Source: Raphanus sativus (lineage: Eukaryota > Streptophyta > Magnoliopsida > Brassicales > Brassicaceae). Taken from it: 64,000 nucleotides of DNA. Positions 44,366-54,883 of the stretch are shown in pieces. How positions within the stretch are numbered: the stretch's first letter is position 1; each line of letters begins with the position of its first letter. Position numbers and translations under genes: made by a program. The notes under the pieces were generated by a model that saw only the letters and a list, made by a program, of their open reading frames with translations, was not told the origin of the DNA and searched no databases. The stretch is from positions 1,550,263-1,614,262 of the forward strand of contig NC_079512.1 of assembly GCF_000801105.2 (NCBI RefSeq), written 5' to 3'.

Positions 44366-44530
44366 GAATAAATGATTAACGGAGACATTAGAATTTTCAA
44401 CGGCTCTTTCTCTCTCCTAAAGGCGAAAAATCGACGATCTAGTGCTACAGTGCCTCCCTCGGCGTCTCAACGTCGTCTCATCCGACGACGGCTCCTCTCC
44501 CAGTGCTCCACCCCTCCGCCGGCGAGCACG

Positions 44531-46402
44531 ATGAAGAAGAAGAAACCCAAGATCCCTCCGTCCAAATCCCCACCAGCGAAGACCCCACCGAAATCCCCCA
44601 CGAAGACCCCACCAAAATCGCCGCCGTGCCCTAGCTCTCCGGTGAAATCAGTCCCAAATGAGAAGGAAAGCCCCGTCGTTGTAACCACGACTGTTTCTGA
44701 TGCCCAAATCGGTTCTTCTACCGACACGGTTGCTCAACAGTCGATGGAAGCATCGGATCTGGCCCATGTCCTTCAGGTTTCTCAATTGAGGAAGACAGTG
44801 ATCGATGAGGTATCGTCAGATCCATCTTCAGACAACTCCACCCTCTCGTCTATGCAGTTAGAACCGAGCCCTGTTTCTTCCCCAAAAGAATCCTCGGCTG
44901 CAGAGAAGGAAGCCATAGCCTCTACAACAGAGGGCCTCTTGAAAGAAGTACCCACACAACAAGCCAATGCGGATGCCAAGGTGGTTCCTTTGAGCTCGCA
45001 AGAAGCTATATCTATACATGCCACCACAAGTGCAGAGAAATGCTCTGTGGAGATTGCGGTGAAGCCTGCAATGGACACAGGCAAACAAACCAAGGTGGTG
45101 CTAGCATCAGATAAAGATGTTAACGCTCCTACCCCTACAACGAAGGTGCAAATATCCAGCGACCCCTCAGATACTTGGTGTAACCACGCCAAGGGCCTTG
45201 GCAAACGTCTCGAGAAGAAAGGGGAAGCCTTCACTCTGCCCTCGGGCGAAGCCTGCATAAAAATCCCCAATTCTGTAATCGAGAAGCATCGGAAATCCTG
45301 GGATTCCTTCGTGCTAGGCCAGTTCTACTCTGATCCTCCTTCTCAGGGAACATTACACAATATTGTCAATGGTATATGGAGTAAGCAGTACCGTGACATA
45401 GCAGTGTCGAAGATGGAGGGCTTTGCATTTTTGTTCCGAATCCCGAACGCAGCAACAAGGCATAGGGTGGTTACTCAGAAGCTGTGGCAGATTGAAGGTC
45501 AGACAATGTTTGTGGATAAGTGGGAGCCAGGAGTAGTTCCAGCGAAACCCGAGCTCACATCTGCACCCATCTGGCTAGAGCTCCGGAATGTACCTTTCCA
45601 ATTCTTTAATGAAGATGGCTTGGAACGCATAGCTGGACTCGTCGGGCACCCGAAATACCTTCACCCGATGACAAAGAATAAAACAAACCTGGAGGTTGCT
45701 AAAGTATTCACAATCATCGACCCGCGAAAACCCCTACCAGAAGCCGTCAATGTCCAATTTGACTCTGGCGAAATATGTAGAGTGCTGGTGTCAAGCCCAT
45801 GGATGCCACCGGTCTGCGACCTATGCAAGGAAATTGGACACGCCACCAAGCGATGCCCATCTGTTGTTAAAGTCTGCTCTCACTGCAACGCTAAGACTCA
45901 TGTTCTCGCTAACTGTCCGAAACTGCTTAAGAAGGAAGGTACAGGAAGAAAAACACGAAGAGGCAGATCAAAGGACAAGCAGGAATGGAGAGTGGTGGAG
46001 GTGGCTGCTGAGTCAGATAAAACCCTCGCTTCACAGCCTGATCAAACGCCGGCCCCCATCACGGCAAAGACTGCTTTTCCAGAAAAGTATCATAAGGAGG
46101 TGACGCAAACGGAAGTAGTTCATCACTCCAAGCTGGGCACTACAAAAGACAAGGTGGTGGGTGAAACTAGTAACACACCTGACTACTTAAAGTTTGTTCG
46201 TCATAGGAGCAACTCAGCAGCTACGAGATCATCGCAATCTGATGTGCAGCCAGACTCGTCGGACGTGGAGTCGTCTGACTCGGAGCTGGAAGAGGGTGAG
46301 TTCAGTCAGGATGAGTTGGGTTTCGAAGAGGTGCGAAACAAAAAGAAATTCTCAGGAGTGAAAGGGTACCGGGGCAAGGGCTCCAAAAACCACAAATTTT
46401 AA
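44531..46402 (+). CDS. LINE-2 ORF1: DUF4283/two-knuckle RNA-binding protein
   Basis: The frame is open from an ATG at 44372, but that codon lies in the target-site duplication, outside the element. The first element-encoded Met in frame is at 44531 (MKKKKPKIPPSK), giving 623 residues. A Ser/Pro/Thr-rich basic N-terminus precedes a DUF4283-type core (SFVLGQFYSDPPSQGTLHNI; GFAFLFRIPNAATRHRVV). Then come two CCHC knuckles, CDLCKEIGHATKRC (starting residue 429) and CSHCNAKTHVLANC, and an acidic Ser-rich tail (SDVESSDSELEEGEF). The role is LINE RNA binding. The stop TAA at 46400-46402 abuts the ORF2 ATG. Confidence 0.88.
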   Translation: MKKKKPKIPPSKSPPAKTPPKSPTKTPPKSPPCPSSPVKSVPNEKESPVVVTTTVSDAQIGSSTDTVAQQSMEASDLAHVLQVSQLRKTVIDEVSSDPSSDNSTLSSMQLEPSPVSSPKESSAAEKEAIASTTEGLLKEVPTQQANADAKVVPLSSQEAISIHATTSAEKCSVEIAVKPAMDTGKQTKVVLASDKDVNAPTPTTKVQISSDPSDTWCNHAKGLGKRLEKKGEAFTLPSGEACIKIPNSVIEKHRKSWDSFVLGQFYSDPPSQGTLHNIVNGIWSKQYRDIAVSKMEGFAFLFRIPNAATRHRVVTQKLWQIEGQTMFVDKWEPGVVPAKPELTSAPIWLELRNVPFQFFNEDGLERIAGLVGHPKYLHPMTKNKTNLEVAKVFTIIDPRKPLPEAVNVQFDSGEICRVLVSSPWMPPVCDLCKEIGHATKRCPSVVKVCSHCNAKTHVLANCPKLLKKEGTGRKTRRGRSKDKQEWRVVEVAAESDKTLASQPDQTPAPITAKTAFPEKYHKEVTQTEVVHHSKLGTTKDKVVGETSNTPDYLKFVRHRSNSAATRSSQSDVQPDSSDVESSDSELEEGEFSQDELGFEEVRNKKKFSGVKGYRGKGSKNHKF

Positions 46403-49400
46403 ATGTCGAACGACACTTTTTGTTGGAACATACGCGGTTTAAATAAATATAGTCACCGCAGCGGATTAAAAAAATGGTGTAGGAAGAATACTCCTCTTTT
46501 TGGTGGGCTCCTTGAGACTCACGTCAAGTCTGTTAAGAAAAATAAGTTTGTTTCTGAGCTGTTTCCAGGATGGCTCTCGGAGGATAACTACGGGTACTCG
46601 CCTCTTGGCAAAATCTGGCTAGTTTGGCACCCTTCTCTCCTAGTTACTGTCATCTCTAAGTCACTCCAAATGATTTCGGTGGAAGTCACCTGGCCAGCGG
46701 CTCCTCAATCCAAAGCGGTAATCTCAGTTATCTACGCTTCAAACGACCCTAAAGAGAGGTCAATCCTATGGACAGAGATACTGGCTATTCACTCCGCTAA
46801 CGACCTCGACTCTAAACCGTGGCTAGTGATTGGGGACTTCAACCAGATCCGTGATCCCTCTGAACATTCTCTCCCTCCATCTCTGAACATGGACAAGAGA
46901 ATAAGGGAGTTTAATCAATGCCTATCCGAAGTGAATTTGGAAGATCTAAACTACAGGGGTACTACTTTTACATGGTGGAACAAGCGCAAGCTCTCTCCAC
47001 TAGCCAAGAAGTTGGATAGATGTCTAGTCAACGTGGAATGGTATAACGCCTTCCCTTCTTCGGTGGCTTTCTTTGGCAGTCCAGATTTCTCCGATCACGC
47101 AGCCATCACTGTCAACCTCGATCCCAACAGGATAAGAACTAAGAAACCTTTCCGTTTCTACAATTTTATTCTGCAAAATCCTGATTTTATTGCTACTGTG
47201 TGCTTTAGCTGGTTCTCTTTCAATGTTTCAGGATCTGCTATGTACAGAGTGTCAAAGAAACTGAAGATGCTCAAGAATGTGATAAGAGAGTTTAGCAGGC
47301 AGAATTATTCGGGCATTGAAAAGAAAACTGCAATAGCTCACGAGAAACTATTGCAAGCTCAAGCTCTCATGCTATCCTCCCCATCCGCTTCCAACGCCAA
47401 CACAGAGCTCTCTGCTCAAAGTGAATGGGAAGAATTAGCCGCAGCGGAGGCCAGTTTCTTCTACCAGAGATCACGCATTAACTGGTTATCTTTGGGCGAT
47501 GGAAACACCACTCTGTTTCATAGATATGCTGCTTCCAGACAGGCTCTAAACCATATTCACTTCTTGCTATCTGAGTCTGGTGAGCTTATTGATTCTCAGG
47601 CGGGGATCCAACAGTTATGCGTAGAATACTTTTCAGACCTCCTAGGCAGTCCGGTCTCGCAACCCATGTTTATTCAGAGTGACTTGGACTTGCTTTTTGA
47701 CTTCAAATGTTCAGAGGAACAAGCTGCAGGTTTTAGTAAACCCTTCTCGCCAGCTGACATCAGAGAAGCTTTCTTCACCCTGCCTACTAATAAAACAGGA
47801 GGACCCGATGGATACTCAGCAGAATTCTTCAAGGCGATGTGGTCGGTGATAGGTACGGAGATCACTGAAGCTATCATGGAGTTTTTCAGAACGGGAGAGC
47901 TGCTCAAGCAATGGAACTCTGCTACTCTGGTGCTAATTCCTAAGAAGCAAAACGCCTCTCATCCTTCAGACTTCAGACCCATATCATGCTTGAACACGGT
48001 TTACAAAGTCATCTCCAAGCTACTAGCTTCTCGCCTCAAGCAAATCCTGCCACTGATGATCTCCAAATCTCAGTCTGCGTTTCTCCCTGGTCGGCTTCTC
48101 GCGGAAAACGTCCTTCTCGCAACAGACTTGGTTAATGGCTATAACTTGCAGACGGTCACTCCCAGAGGCATGCTTAAGGTGGATCTTCGTAAAGCCTTCG
48201 ATTGTATTCGATGGGACTTTATTCTCTGCTCACTTAGGGCGCTGGCGATTCCCGAATACTACATCATGCTGATCGAGGAGTGCTTGTCAACAGCCTCCTT
48301 TTCTGTCTCGGTAAATGGCGTCTCAGGTGGTTTCTTTAAGAGCTCAAAAGGAATCCGGAAGGGTGACCCTTTATCACCCTACCTCTTTGTGTTAGCTATG
48401 GAATGTCTCTCCCGCCTGCTCCTATCCAGATACGATTCAGGCTATATAGGCTACCATCCTGGAACAGCTGAATTAAAGCTCTCTCATCTCATGTTCGCTG
48501 ATGACGTTATGGTGTTTTTTGATGGATCAAGTAACAGCCTTCATGGGATATCGGAGTGTCTAGACGACTTCGCTTCTTGGTCGGGACTTCAGATAAACAC
48601 AACCAAAACAGAGATCTTTACTGCGGGTCTAGACCAAAGTGAAACCACTGCAATTTGCAGCTATGGTTTCCCATATGGTCAACTCCCGATTAGATACTTA
48701 GGCCTACCACTGATGAGTAGAAAACTGAAGATCTCGGAGTACGCCCCTCTAATGACTAAGCTAAATGTCAGCTTCCATGCCTGGTCCGTCAAATTATTAT
48801 CCTTCGCGGGAAGATTACAATTGCTAAAGACAGTCGTATTTGGGACAGTTAATTTCTGGTTGTCGGCTTTCATTTTGCCAAAAGGTTGCATCGCACTCAT
48901 TGAATCCCTATGCTCGAGGTTCTTATGGTCAGGAGATGTTGACAAGAGAAGCATAGCGAAAGTAGCTTGGACCACTGTCTGCCTCCCTAAAGAGGAAGGA
49001 GGTCTTGGGTTGAGAAGCTTCACCACTTGGAATCTTGTGCTGTGTTTAAAGTTTATTTGGTTACTATTATCAAATGCCCCCTCTCTCTGGGTTGAATGGC
49101 ACAAGAACACTCACTTGAATGGGCAATCCTTTTGGACGATCAACGCATCATCTACTGATTCGTGGGCTTGGAGAAAGCTGTTGGACTTGCGCCCGCTGGC
49201 ACTACGTTTCTGCAAGTCAATACTAGGGAATGGTAGCTCTACTAGTTTCTGGTTTGATGTCTGGACTCCTCTAGGACAGTTGATAACTCACATTGGCCCT
49301 AACGGTCCGAGAGCCCTTCGTATTAGACTGGATGCAGTGGTTAAAGACGCTACCTCGGGCTCACATTGGTCGCTGCCACATCCTAGATCACAGAGCCAAC

Positions 49401-50044
49401 TTGATCTACATGCTCATCTAACCACGCTAAGTCTCCCTCTTTCTACTGATATTGAGGACTCTTATGATTGGGTTGCTGGTGACTCTTCTTTACGAACTTT
49501 CAGGTCCTCAACAACTTGGGAAGTGCTTAGGCCAAGGCAAGACATCAAGCAATGGGCGGGACTTATCTGGTTCAAGGGCGCTATTCCGAAGCTCAGCTTC
49601 ACGATGTGGATCGCGAACTACGATAGGCTGCCAACGAGAGCAAGACTGGCACGATGGGGCTTACCAATCACTCCTCTTTGTCCACTTTGTGCTAAATACG
49701 AGGAAACTAGAGACCACCTGCTTCTTACTTGCGAGTACAGCCGGGAGGTGTGGAAAGAGGTGTTCGTCAAATGCCAATCTCCAACAGCAAGCATCACTAA
49801 CTGGGATGAGCTTCTATCCTGGATCAGAGATGCAAATACGGTGAAATTATGCCTCTTAAGGAAGGTGGCAGTCCAATCAGTTATCTACCAACTGTGGAAG
49901 CAGAGAAACAATCTGATCCACAACCAAACAACCATCCCGCCGGCGACAGTTTTCAACTTCGTAGACAGGGAGACCAGAAACATCATATCAGCTCAGAGAC
50001 ATAGGAAGCAGTTTATGTCGCTATTGGTCATGTGGCTCAGTTAG
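46403..50044 (+). CDS. LINE-2 ORF2: AP-endonuclease and reverse transcriptase
   Basis: An uninterrupted frame of 1213 residues begins with the ATG that immediately follows the ORF1 stop, as expected for stop-restart translation. The endonuclease domain shows WNIRG (8-12), LLETH with Glu38, GDFN and SDH. The reverse transcriptase has NKTGGPDGY, SAFLPGRLLAEN, KVDLRKAFD and catalytic FADD (698-701). The motif usually written RQGDPLSP reads RKGDPLSP here, an unusual Gln-to-Lys change. The C-terminus has the zf-RVT module CPLCAKYEETRDHLLLTC. It differs clearly from LINE-1 ORF2 in sequence, so the two belong to separate lineages. Confidence 0.93.
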   Translation: MSNDTFCWNIRGLNKYSHRSGLKKWCRKNTPLFGGLLETHVKSVKKNKFVSELFPGWLSEDNYGYSPLGKIWLVWHPSLLVTVISKSLQMISVEVTWPAAPQSKAVISVIYASNDPKERSILWTEILAIHSANDLDSKPWLVIGDFNQIRDPSEHSLPPSLNMDKRIREFNQCLSEVNLEDLNYRGTTFTWWNKRKLSPLAKKLDRCLVNVEWYNAFPSSVAFFGSPDFSDHAAITVNLDPNRIRTKKPFRFYNFILQNPDFIATVCFSWFSFNVSGSAMYRVSKKLKMLKNVIREFSRQNYSGIEKKTAIAHEKLLQAQALMLSSPSASNANTELSAQSEWEELAAAEASFFYQRSRINWLSLGDGNTTLFHRYAASRQALNHIHFLLSESGELIDSQAGIQQLCVEYFSDLLGSPVSQPMFIQSDLDLLFDFKCSEEQAAGFSKPFSPADIREAFFTLPTNKTGGPDGYSAEFFKAMWSVIGTEITEAIMEFFRTGELLKQWNSATLVLIPKKQNASHPSDFRPISCLNTVYKVISKLLASRLKQILPLMISKSQSAFLPGRLLAENVLLATDLVNGYNLQTVTPRGMLKVDLRKAFDCIRWDFILCSLRALAIPEYYIMLIEECLSTASFSVSVNGVSGGFFKSSKGIRKGDPLSPYLFVLAMECLSRLLLSRYDSGYIGYHPGTAELKLSHLMFADDVMVFFDGSSNSLHGISECLDDFASWSGLQINTTKTEIFTAGLDQSETTAICSYGFPYGQLPIRYLGLPLMSRKLKISEYAPLMTKLNVSFHAWSVKLLSFAGRLQLLKTVVFGTVNFWLSAFILPKGCIALIESLCSRFLWSGDVDKRSIAKVAWTTVCLPKEEGGLGLRSFTTWNLVLCLKFIWLLLSNAPSLWVEWHKNTHLNGQSFWTINASSTDSWAWRKLLDLRPLALRFCKSILGNGSSTSFWFDVWTPLGQLITHIGPNGPRALRIRLDAVVKDATSGSHWSLPHPRSQSQLDLHAHLTTLSLPLSTDIEDSYDWVAGDSSLRTFRSSTTWEVLRPRQDIKQWAGLIWFKGAIPKLSFTMWIANYDRLPTRARLARWGLPITPLCPLCAKYEETRDHLLLTCEYSREVWKEVFVKCQSPTASITNWDELLSWIRDANTVKLCLLRKVAVQSVIYQLWKQRNNLIHNQTTIPPATVFNFVDRETRNIISAQRHRKQFMSLLVMWLS

Positions 50045-50202
50045 CACAATCAACACCAGTTGCAATTGTTAGGTTTAAATTATGTTCCATCTTGTTTTTT
50101 ATTTCTTTTTTGCCAAGATGGTCCCGAACTAAGATCTTCCTTGTATTATCTTCTATTCATTTATGATATTTACAGTTTAGCAAAAAAAGAATAAATGATT
50201 AA

Positions 50203-52155
50203 ACATAATAACAAGAAAAGACAATAATATAAAAACTTTAACTATTACTGTTTTTAAATCGGTTCAAATGTTTTAGTTAATATTTAATAAAAAATTCTCA
50301 GAAAATTTGAAAATTTTATTTCTGTGGAAAAATCTAGAAAATCTCTTTGAGAAAGGAGTATTTGTTAGTGAAAATATACCTAAACCAAACATACATCATT
50401 TTGCTTTATTTTAATTTTGCAAACTATATTTATAAATCTCTTTTGAAAACGGGTGGAGTATCTGTTAACGAAGATACACCTAATTACCTAAACAAACCAT
50501 AAATCATTTTGCTTTATTTTAATTTTGCAAACTATATATAAATATATATAAAACAACTTGGCAAAATAATTGAAGAAGTTTTTTTACAGCATGTAGCTTT
50601 ATTTGAATTTTGCAAACTATGTATATATTTATAAACAACTTGGCAATACAATTCAAGAAGTTCAAGAAAAATCTTTCATCACGAACGTAACTTGAAAATG
50701 ATGCGTAACCACGGGTTCTCTCTACTTGATGGACTCTTCACACCATAATCACACACGATTGGTCCTTCAAACTTTGGAATTGGAGAAGAATATAAAATAT
50801 AATTGTTTGACGCAATACAGCGGCTACTATTATATAGGAGTACTATTTACATCAACTTCAACTCATATAAATCTTGTACTGGACACAAAACAACGATTGA
50901 ATCTTGTCTTTCTCACACACAAACACACACAGGCAAGAGAGAGAGAGAGAGACTTTTAAATCATTCGATGTTTCCTCTAACGAGAAGCCACATCCGTCCG
51001 TACAGACCACCGTGGGAACGCAAGAGCAGGTGTTATGCCATGTAGCTTTCTCCGACAAGGAATGTTGCCGTTCTCCAACCTGCTTTAGACGGCAAGCAGT
51101 GTGCTCACTTCTCTCGTCTCTGTCATTTGCTTTGCTCTCTATCCTCCTCTCTCCTTCTTTTTTTTTTTCCTCTCTTCTTTACTAAACACAATCTGATGTT
51201 TTACAGAAAGTAGTTTGTCCCCCTTTTTTTCTTTACGCATACTCTTTTCTAATAGTATAATACTTGTAACAGCGGAGATATAGATCATTATCAAGTATGA
51301 GTTCATCAAATGAATAAAAGTTTTGGATTATCTAGTGGAAATTTTGAGAATCCATGTTTAAATCTCGTTGAAAAATGTTTTTACTACGAAAATAATGTCA
51401 TACTCTCTCCTTTTTATGAAAAATGTCACAAATGTTAAGAAGAAATTTTTTCTTAGATAGCATTTTTTTATTTTATTTTCACAAAAATAGCTATCAGTGA
51501 GAAAAAATGACCAAATTTTTTTTATTAAATGATAAAATATAAATTTATACATCTTGGATAAACTAATCTAAACTTAGGATTTAAAGTTAAGGATTGAGTT
51601 TTGGGGATAAAATTTCAAATTTCAAAAAGAATAAAAATAAATATATAAAATTTCAAAATAAAAAGCGGTTATTAGTCATTTTATTTTTTAATGTTATTTT
51701 GTGACAAAAACTTAAAAAGTGTTATTTGAGAGAATTTCTCTATTAAAAATGATTAAAATAATCTAGGTTTTTATTAATTAACCTTCTAAATAAACAAAAT
51801 TATTTCTAAAAATCAAAGCATTTTGTATATAAATTGCATCGAAATTTAAAATGATATTCTTTTGTATAACAAAAAAAAAAGGTATCAAGACGACATTCTT
51901 CATAAGACAGAACAACTATAGTTTAACAAAAATTACAAAATACTTCACAAAATGGGAATACGGTCTGAACATGAGAAATGTACGGACCTACAGATAGTCT
52001 CAATAACCAAAAGCATATGTTACCTATAGTTTTTCACGTTTTGACAATTATGAAATACACTACACTGGGACAAACTCTTTTTTTTTCTGATGCATTAACA
52101 AACAACATAAGCTGATCAGAATCAATGGTCAAATGTAGAACACTGAAACAACATC
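50203..52155. other. Intergenic with local repeats and microsatellites
   Basis: It contains the triplicated motif described at 50395-50660, (CA)n/(GA)n at 50915-50952 and AT-rich DNA. A 93-codon open frame (50904-51185) starting in the microsatellite has no recognised homologue. Confidence 0.4.
50395..50660. repeat. Three-copy direct repeat just downstream of LINE element 2
   Basis: CATTTTGCTTTATTTTAATT then TTGCAAACTATA recurs near 50397, 50505 and (diverged) 50597. AACAACTTGGCAA-type ends occur near 50550 and 50635. The period is about 90-108 bases. Confidence 0.7.
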
Positions 52156-52160
52156 TAATA

Positions 52161-52428
52161 TATTAGAGATATGTCGGGCCGGAAGATGTGTATCTTACGG
52201 ACCAAGATTGTAAAGCCCGATCCATAAAGACCCTCAAGACTAAAAGGAAAGACTCGAAGATCAAGTTAATCTCAAGATATTCTTAGGATATTTACATTAA
52301 GAGTTTAGGAAAATTAGCATTATTTATTCCTAATATTATGTTAATGTTAGCGATATATATATATATGTGTCTTGTATTTTCATATTAAACACAACACAAT
52401 AATATATCATATTATATTCTACTTTTCA
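52161..52428 (+). repeat. 5' LTR
   Basis: It starts TATTAGAGATATGTCGGGCC and ends CTACTTTTCA, followed at once by the primer-binding site. Confidence 0.85.
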
Positions 52429-53128
52429 TGGTATTAGAGCAGTCGATTTTTAGGGATCAAAATTAAAGCTTCCGCAAGTTTTAAGATTTGATGATGCTCA
52501 TCATCGTTGGTGTTGGCGATGTTGATGAAGAAGCTGATGATGCCGACGATGAAGACGATGAAGACGATGTGGTGACATGGGTATGAGTCGCTGGGGTTTG
52601 GTTTTATTAATTAAGAATTTTAGTGGGTTTGCAATAGGTTACGTGCTTTGTTTTTTGATAAGAGTTAATTTTATATAGTTTGGTTTTAGTGGGTGCTAGA
52701 ATTACAGAGAGGGTTAATGTTGTGTTATGGATTTCACATAAGTTGTTTTTATCTAAGATTTTCTATAGTTTAGAATTTCTTAAGATTCTTTTTTGTTATT
52801 CCATAGTTTGGGATTTATTGGTTATAGTTTAACCATTACGGAGAGTTCTAGTAGAACGTTCAAGTTTTAGGTCAATTTGTTTAGTCCAAGTTACTGACTG
52901 TCTGAGATAGGACGATTGTTTTTGGAGCTGCAGTTGCGCCCACGGGATGTATTTCCATTGTCAAGACCAAAGAAGAACCGAAGTTTTCATCCCTCCTTGT
53001 CTAAGTTGAAATTTATTCCCAAAGGAATCTACTGATTTGTTTTCCTCGACATAGTGTCCACGACATACGTTGTCTGCTTTGTGATTGCAGATTTGCGTGT
53101 TGCATCCCACATTTGTCATGCGGGGGAA

Positions 53129-53397
53129 TATTAGAGATACGTCGGGCCGGAAAATGTGTATCTTACGGACCAAGATTGTGAAGCCCGACCCATAAAAACC
53201 CTCAAAACTAAAAGAAAAGACTTGAAGATCAAGTTAATCTCAAGATATTCTTAAGATATTTACATTAAGAATTTAGGAAAGTTAGCATTATTTATTCCTA
53301 ATATTATGTTAATGTTAGCGATATATATATGTGTCTTGTATTCTCATATTAAAATGTTAGCAACATAATAATATATCATATTATATTCTACTTTTCA
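53129..53397 (+). repeat. 3' LTR
   Basis: It starts TATTAGAGATACGTCGGGCC and ends CTACTTTTCA. It differs from the 5' LTR at scattered positions and by a small indel near AAATGTTAGCAAC. Confidence 0.85.
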
Positions 53398-53519
53398 TAA
53401 TACAGAGATCTCTGGTGAAAGTAAAAACACCACAAGAAGAGAATCTCCTAAACCATTACAAGAAAATACATTATGTGACATATTACATACAAAGCAGCTT
53501 TTTCCTTTTTTACTATATC

Positions 53520-54836
53520 TCATTCACAAGCGAGTTTAGTATCAAAACTGCTCAAACATATAGCAAAGGCCTGAAACGCAGAGAGCGGATACCTAAAATC
53601 CATAGTGAACATGTCCTTTCCCACTTTCCCAAACTGCAATATGATCTTGTCTGGACCATCGCTCTGCCCTGACGTCTGAGTCTGAGGCTGAGGCTGTGGT
53701 TGGTTTGCTGCAATCAGCTGAAAGTTCTTAACCGACGCGACCGTCACACGTCCCCTGAAGTTCAGACACCAGCACTGAAGCTGTTCATGCCACCTTGGTG
53801 GCTTGTTTTTAAGCACAAGGGGCGGCGAAACCCGCTCTTTTCCTTCTCCAAACACCGCTTCTCCTCCCTCTAGGATGTCGGAGAACCGCGCGCTGTTAAA
53901 CTCGGTTGAGTAGTCGCTAGTGAACTTTCTCGACGAGGTTGATGTAATGCTACGGAAAGACTCATCAAGAAGAGAGCGTGGGACGATGATCTCCGGCTGT
54001 CCAGGGACCGTTCCGCCTTCCGCTAGGGAAGAAGCGGGGATCGAGTGCATAGCACAGTGCATTCTCCTCGGACCTCGAGTGCCGAGAACGTTCAGCTCGT
54101 AAGACACTTGCGCAATCTTGTAGCTGCCCGCCGCTAGGGACTTTGGGAGACACTCTCTTTGAGTAAAACCTGCGGCTAAGGCCTAGTGGTGGCTGGAGAG
54201 GCTGAGAGGGTTTGTTGTATGGAGGCTGTGTGTCGTATATGATGAACTTTGTGCCAAGAAAGTTAGACCTGCAACAAAGATAGGAGGAGGAGATGATTGA
54301 TTAAGACTTGAGAGTCAAGTAACTTTGGCGGCTTCATATAGTTTTTACCTAATCTTGCCAATGTTAGGTGTTGTTTGATCTCGAAATGGTCTCTGCGTGC
54401 ATGGAGATCACGTACTCGGTGTAAGTGCTTCTTCTTGTGCGTTTCGCCGAAAGAAGAAACTTTCCATTCTCAACCAACAGAGCTAAAAAATAGTTAAGAC
54501 ACACCAAACATAAGTCAAAAGTATAACACAAAAATTTGAGTTAAAGTAAAGAGAAGAGACGAAGCTTTTACCAGGACTGAGACAAAGGTATAGATGGTAA
54601 GTGAGGTTAGACTTATCCCTTTTGATAAAGCATTGCATTGTTGCATCTCTTGGTCCAGGCTATATCAAGAAAGATCAAAAAAGATTATACTAACCAAAAC
54701 AAAACATATCTGAGGCCGGTCCTGAGATTTTCGAGTTTATAGACAATTAAATAAAGGTTCATATAAATAAATTTTTTTACAAATTTGTGTTAATATATAT
54801 ATATATACACGTAAAATAATTATATTATTTTAGTGG

Positions 54837-54883
<47 letters not shown>

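Larger units (their letters stand above)
44380..50188 (+). mobile_element. Full-length LINE (L1-type), element 2
   Basis: The TSD GAATAAATGATTAA is perfect at 44366-44379 and 50189-50202. A short A7 tail follows CAGTTTAGC. The layout is a 151-base leader, ORF1 intact, ORF2 intact with no gap, then about 140 bases of 3' UTR. Both ORFs are open and the TSD is unblemished, so the insertion is recent and the copy potentially competent apart from one RT-motif change noted for ORF2. Confidence 0.93.
52161..53397 (+). mobile_element. Miniature LTR retrotransposon (TRIM/non-autonomous)
   Basis: Two direct repeats of 268-269 bases (52161-52428, 53129-53397) are closely similar. TAATA flanks the element at 52156-52160 and 53398-53402 (5-bp TSD). 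Directly after the first LTR is TGGTATTAGAGC, a primer-binding site for initiator Met-tRNA (usual TGGTATCAGAGC). Before the second LTR is the polypurine GCGGGGGAA. The 700-base interior codes for nothing recognisable. Both LTRs start TATTAG rather than TGTTAG, an altered terminus shared by the pair. Confidence 0.88.

Noticed and set aside
50904..51185. Cys-containing 93-codon frame as a secreted peptide
   Set aside because: It starts within CA/GA microsatellites and has no signal peptide at its N-terminus; no family is recognised.
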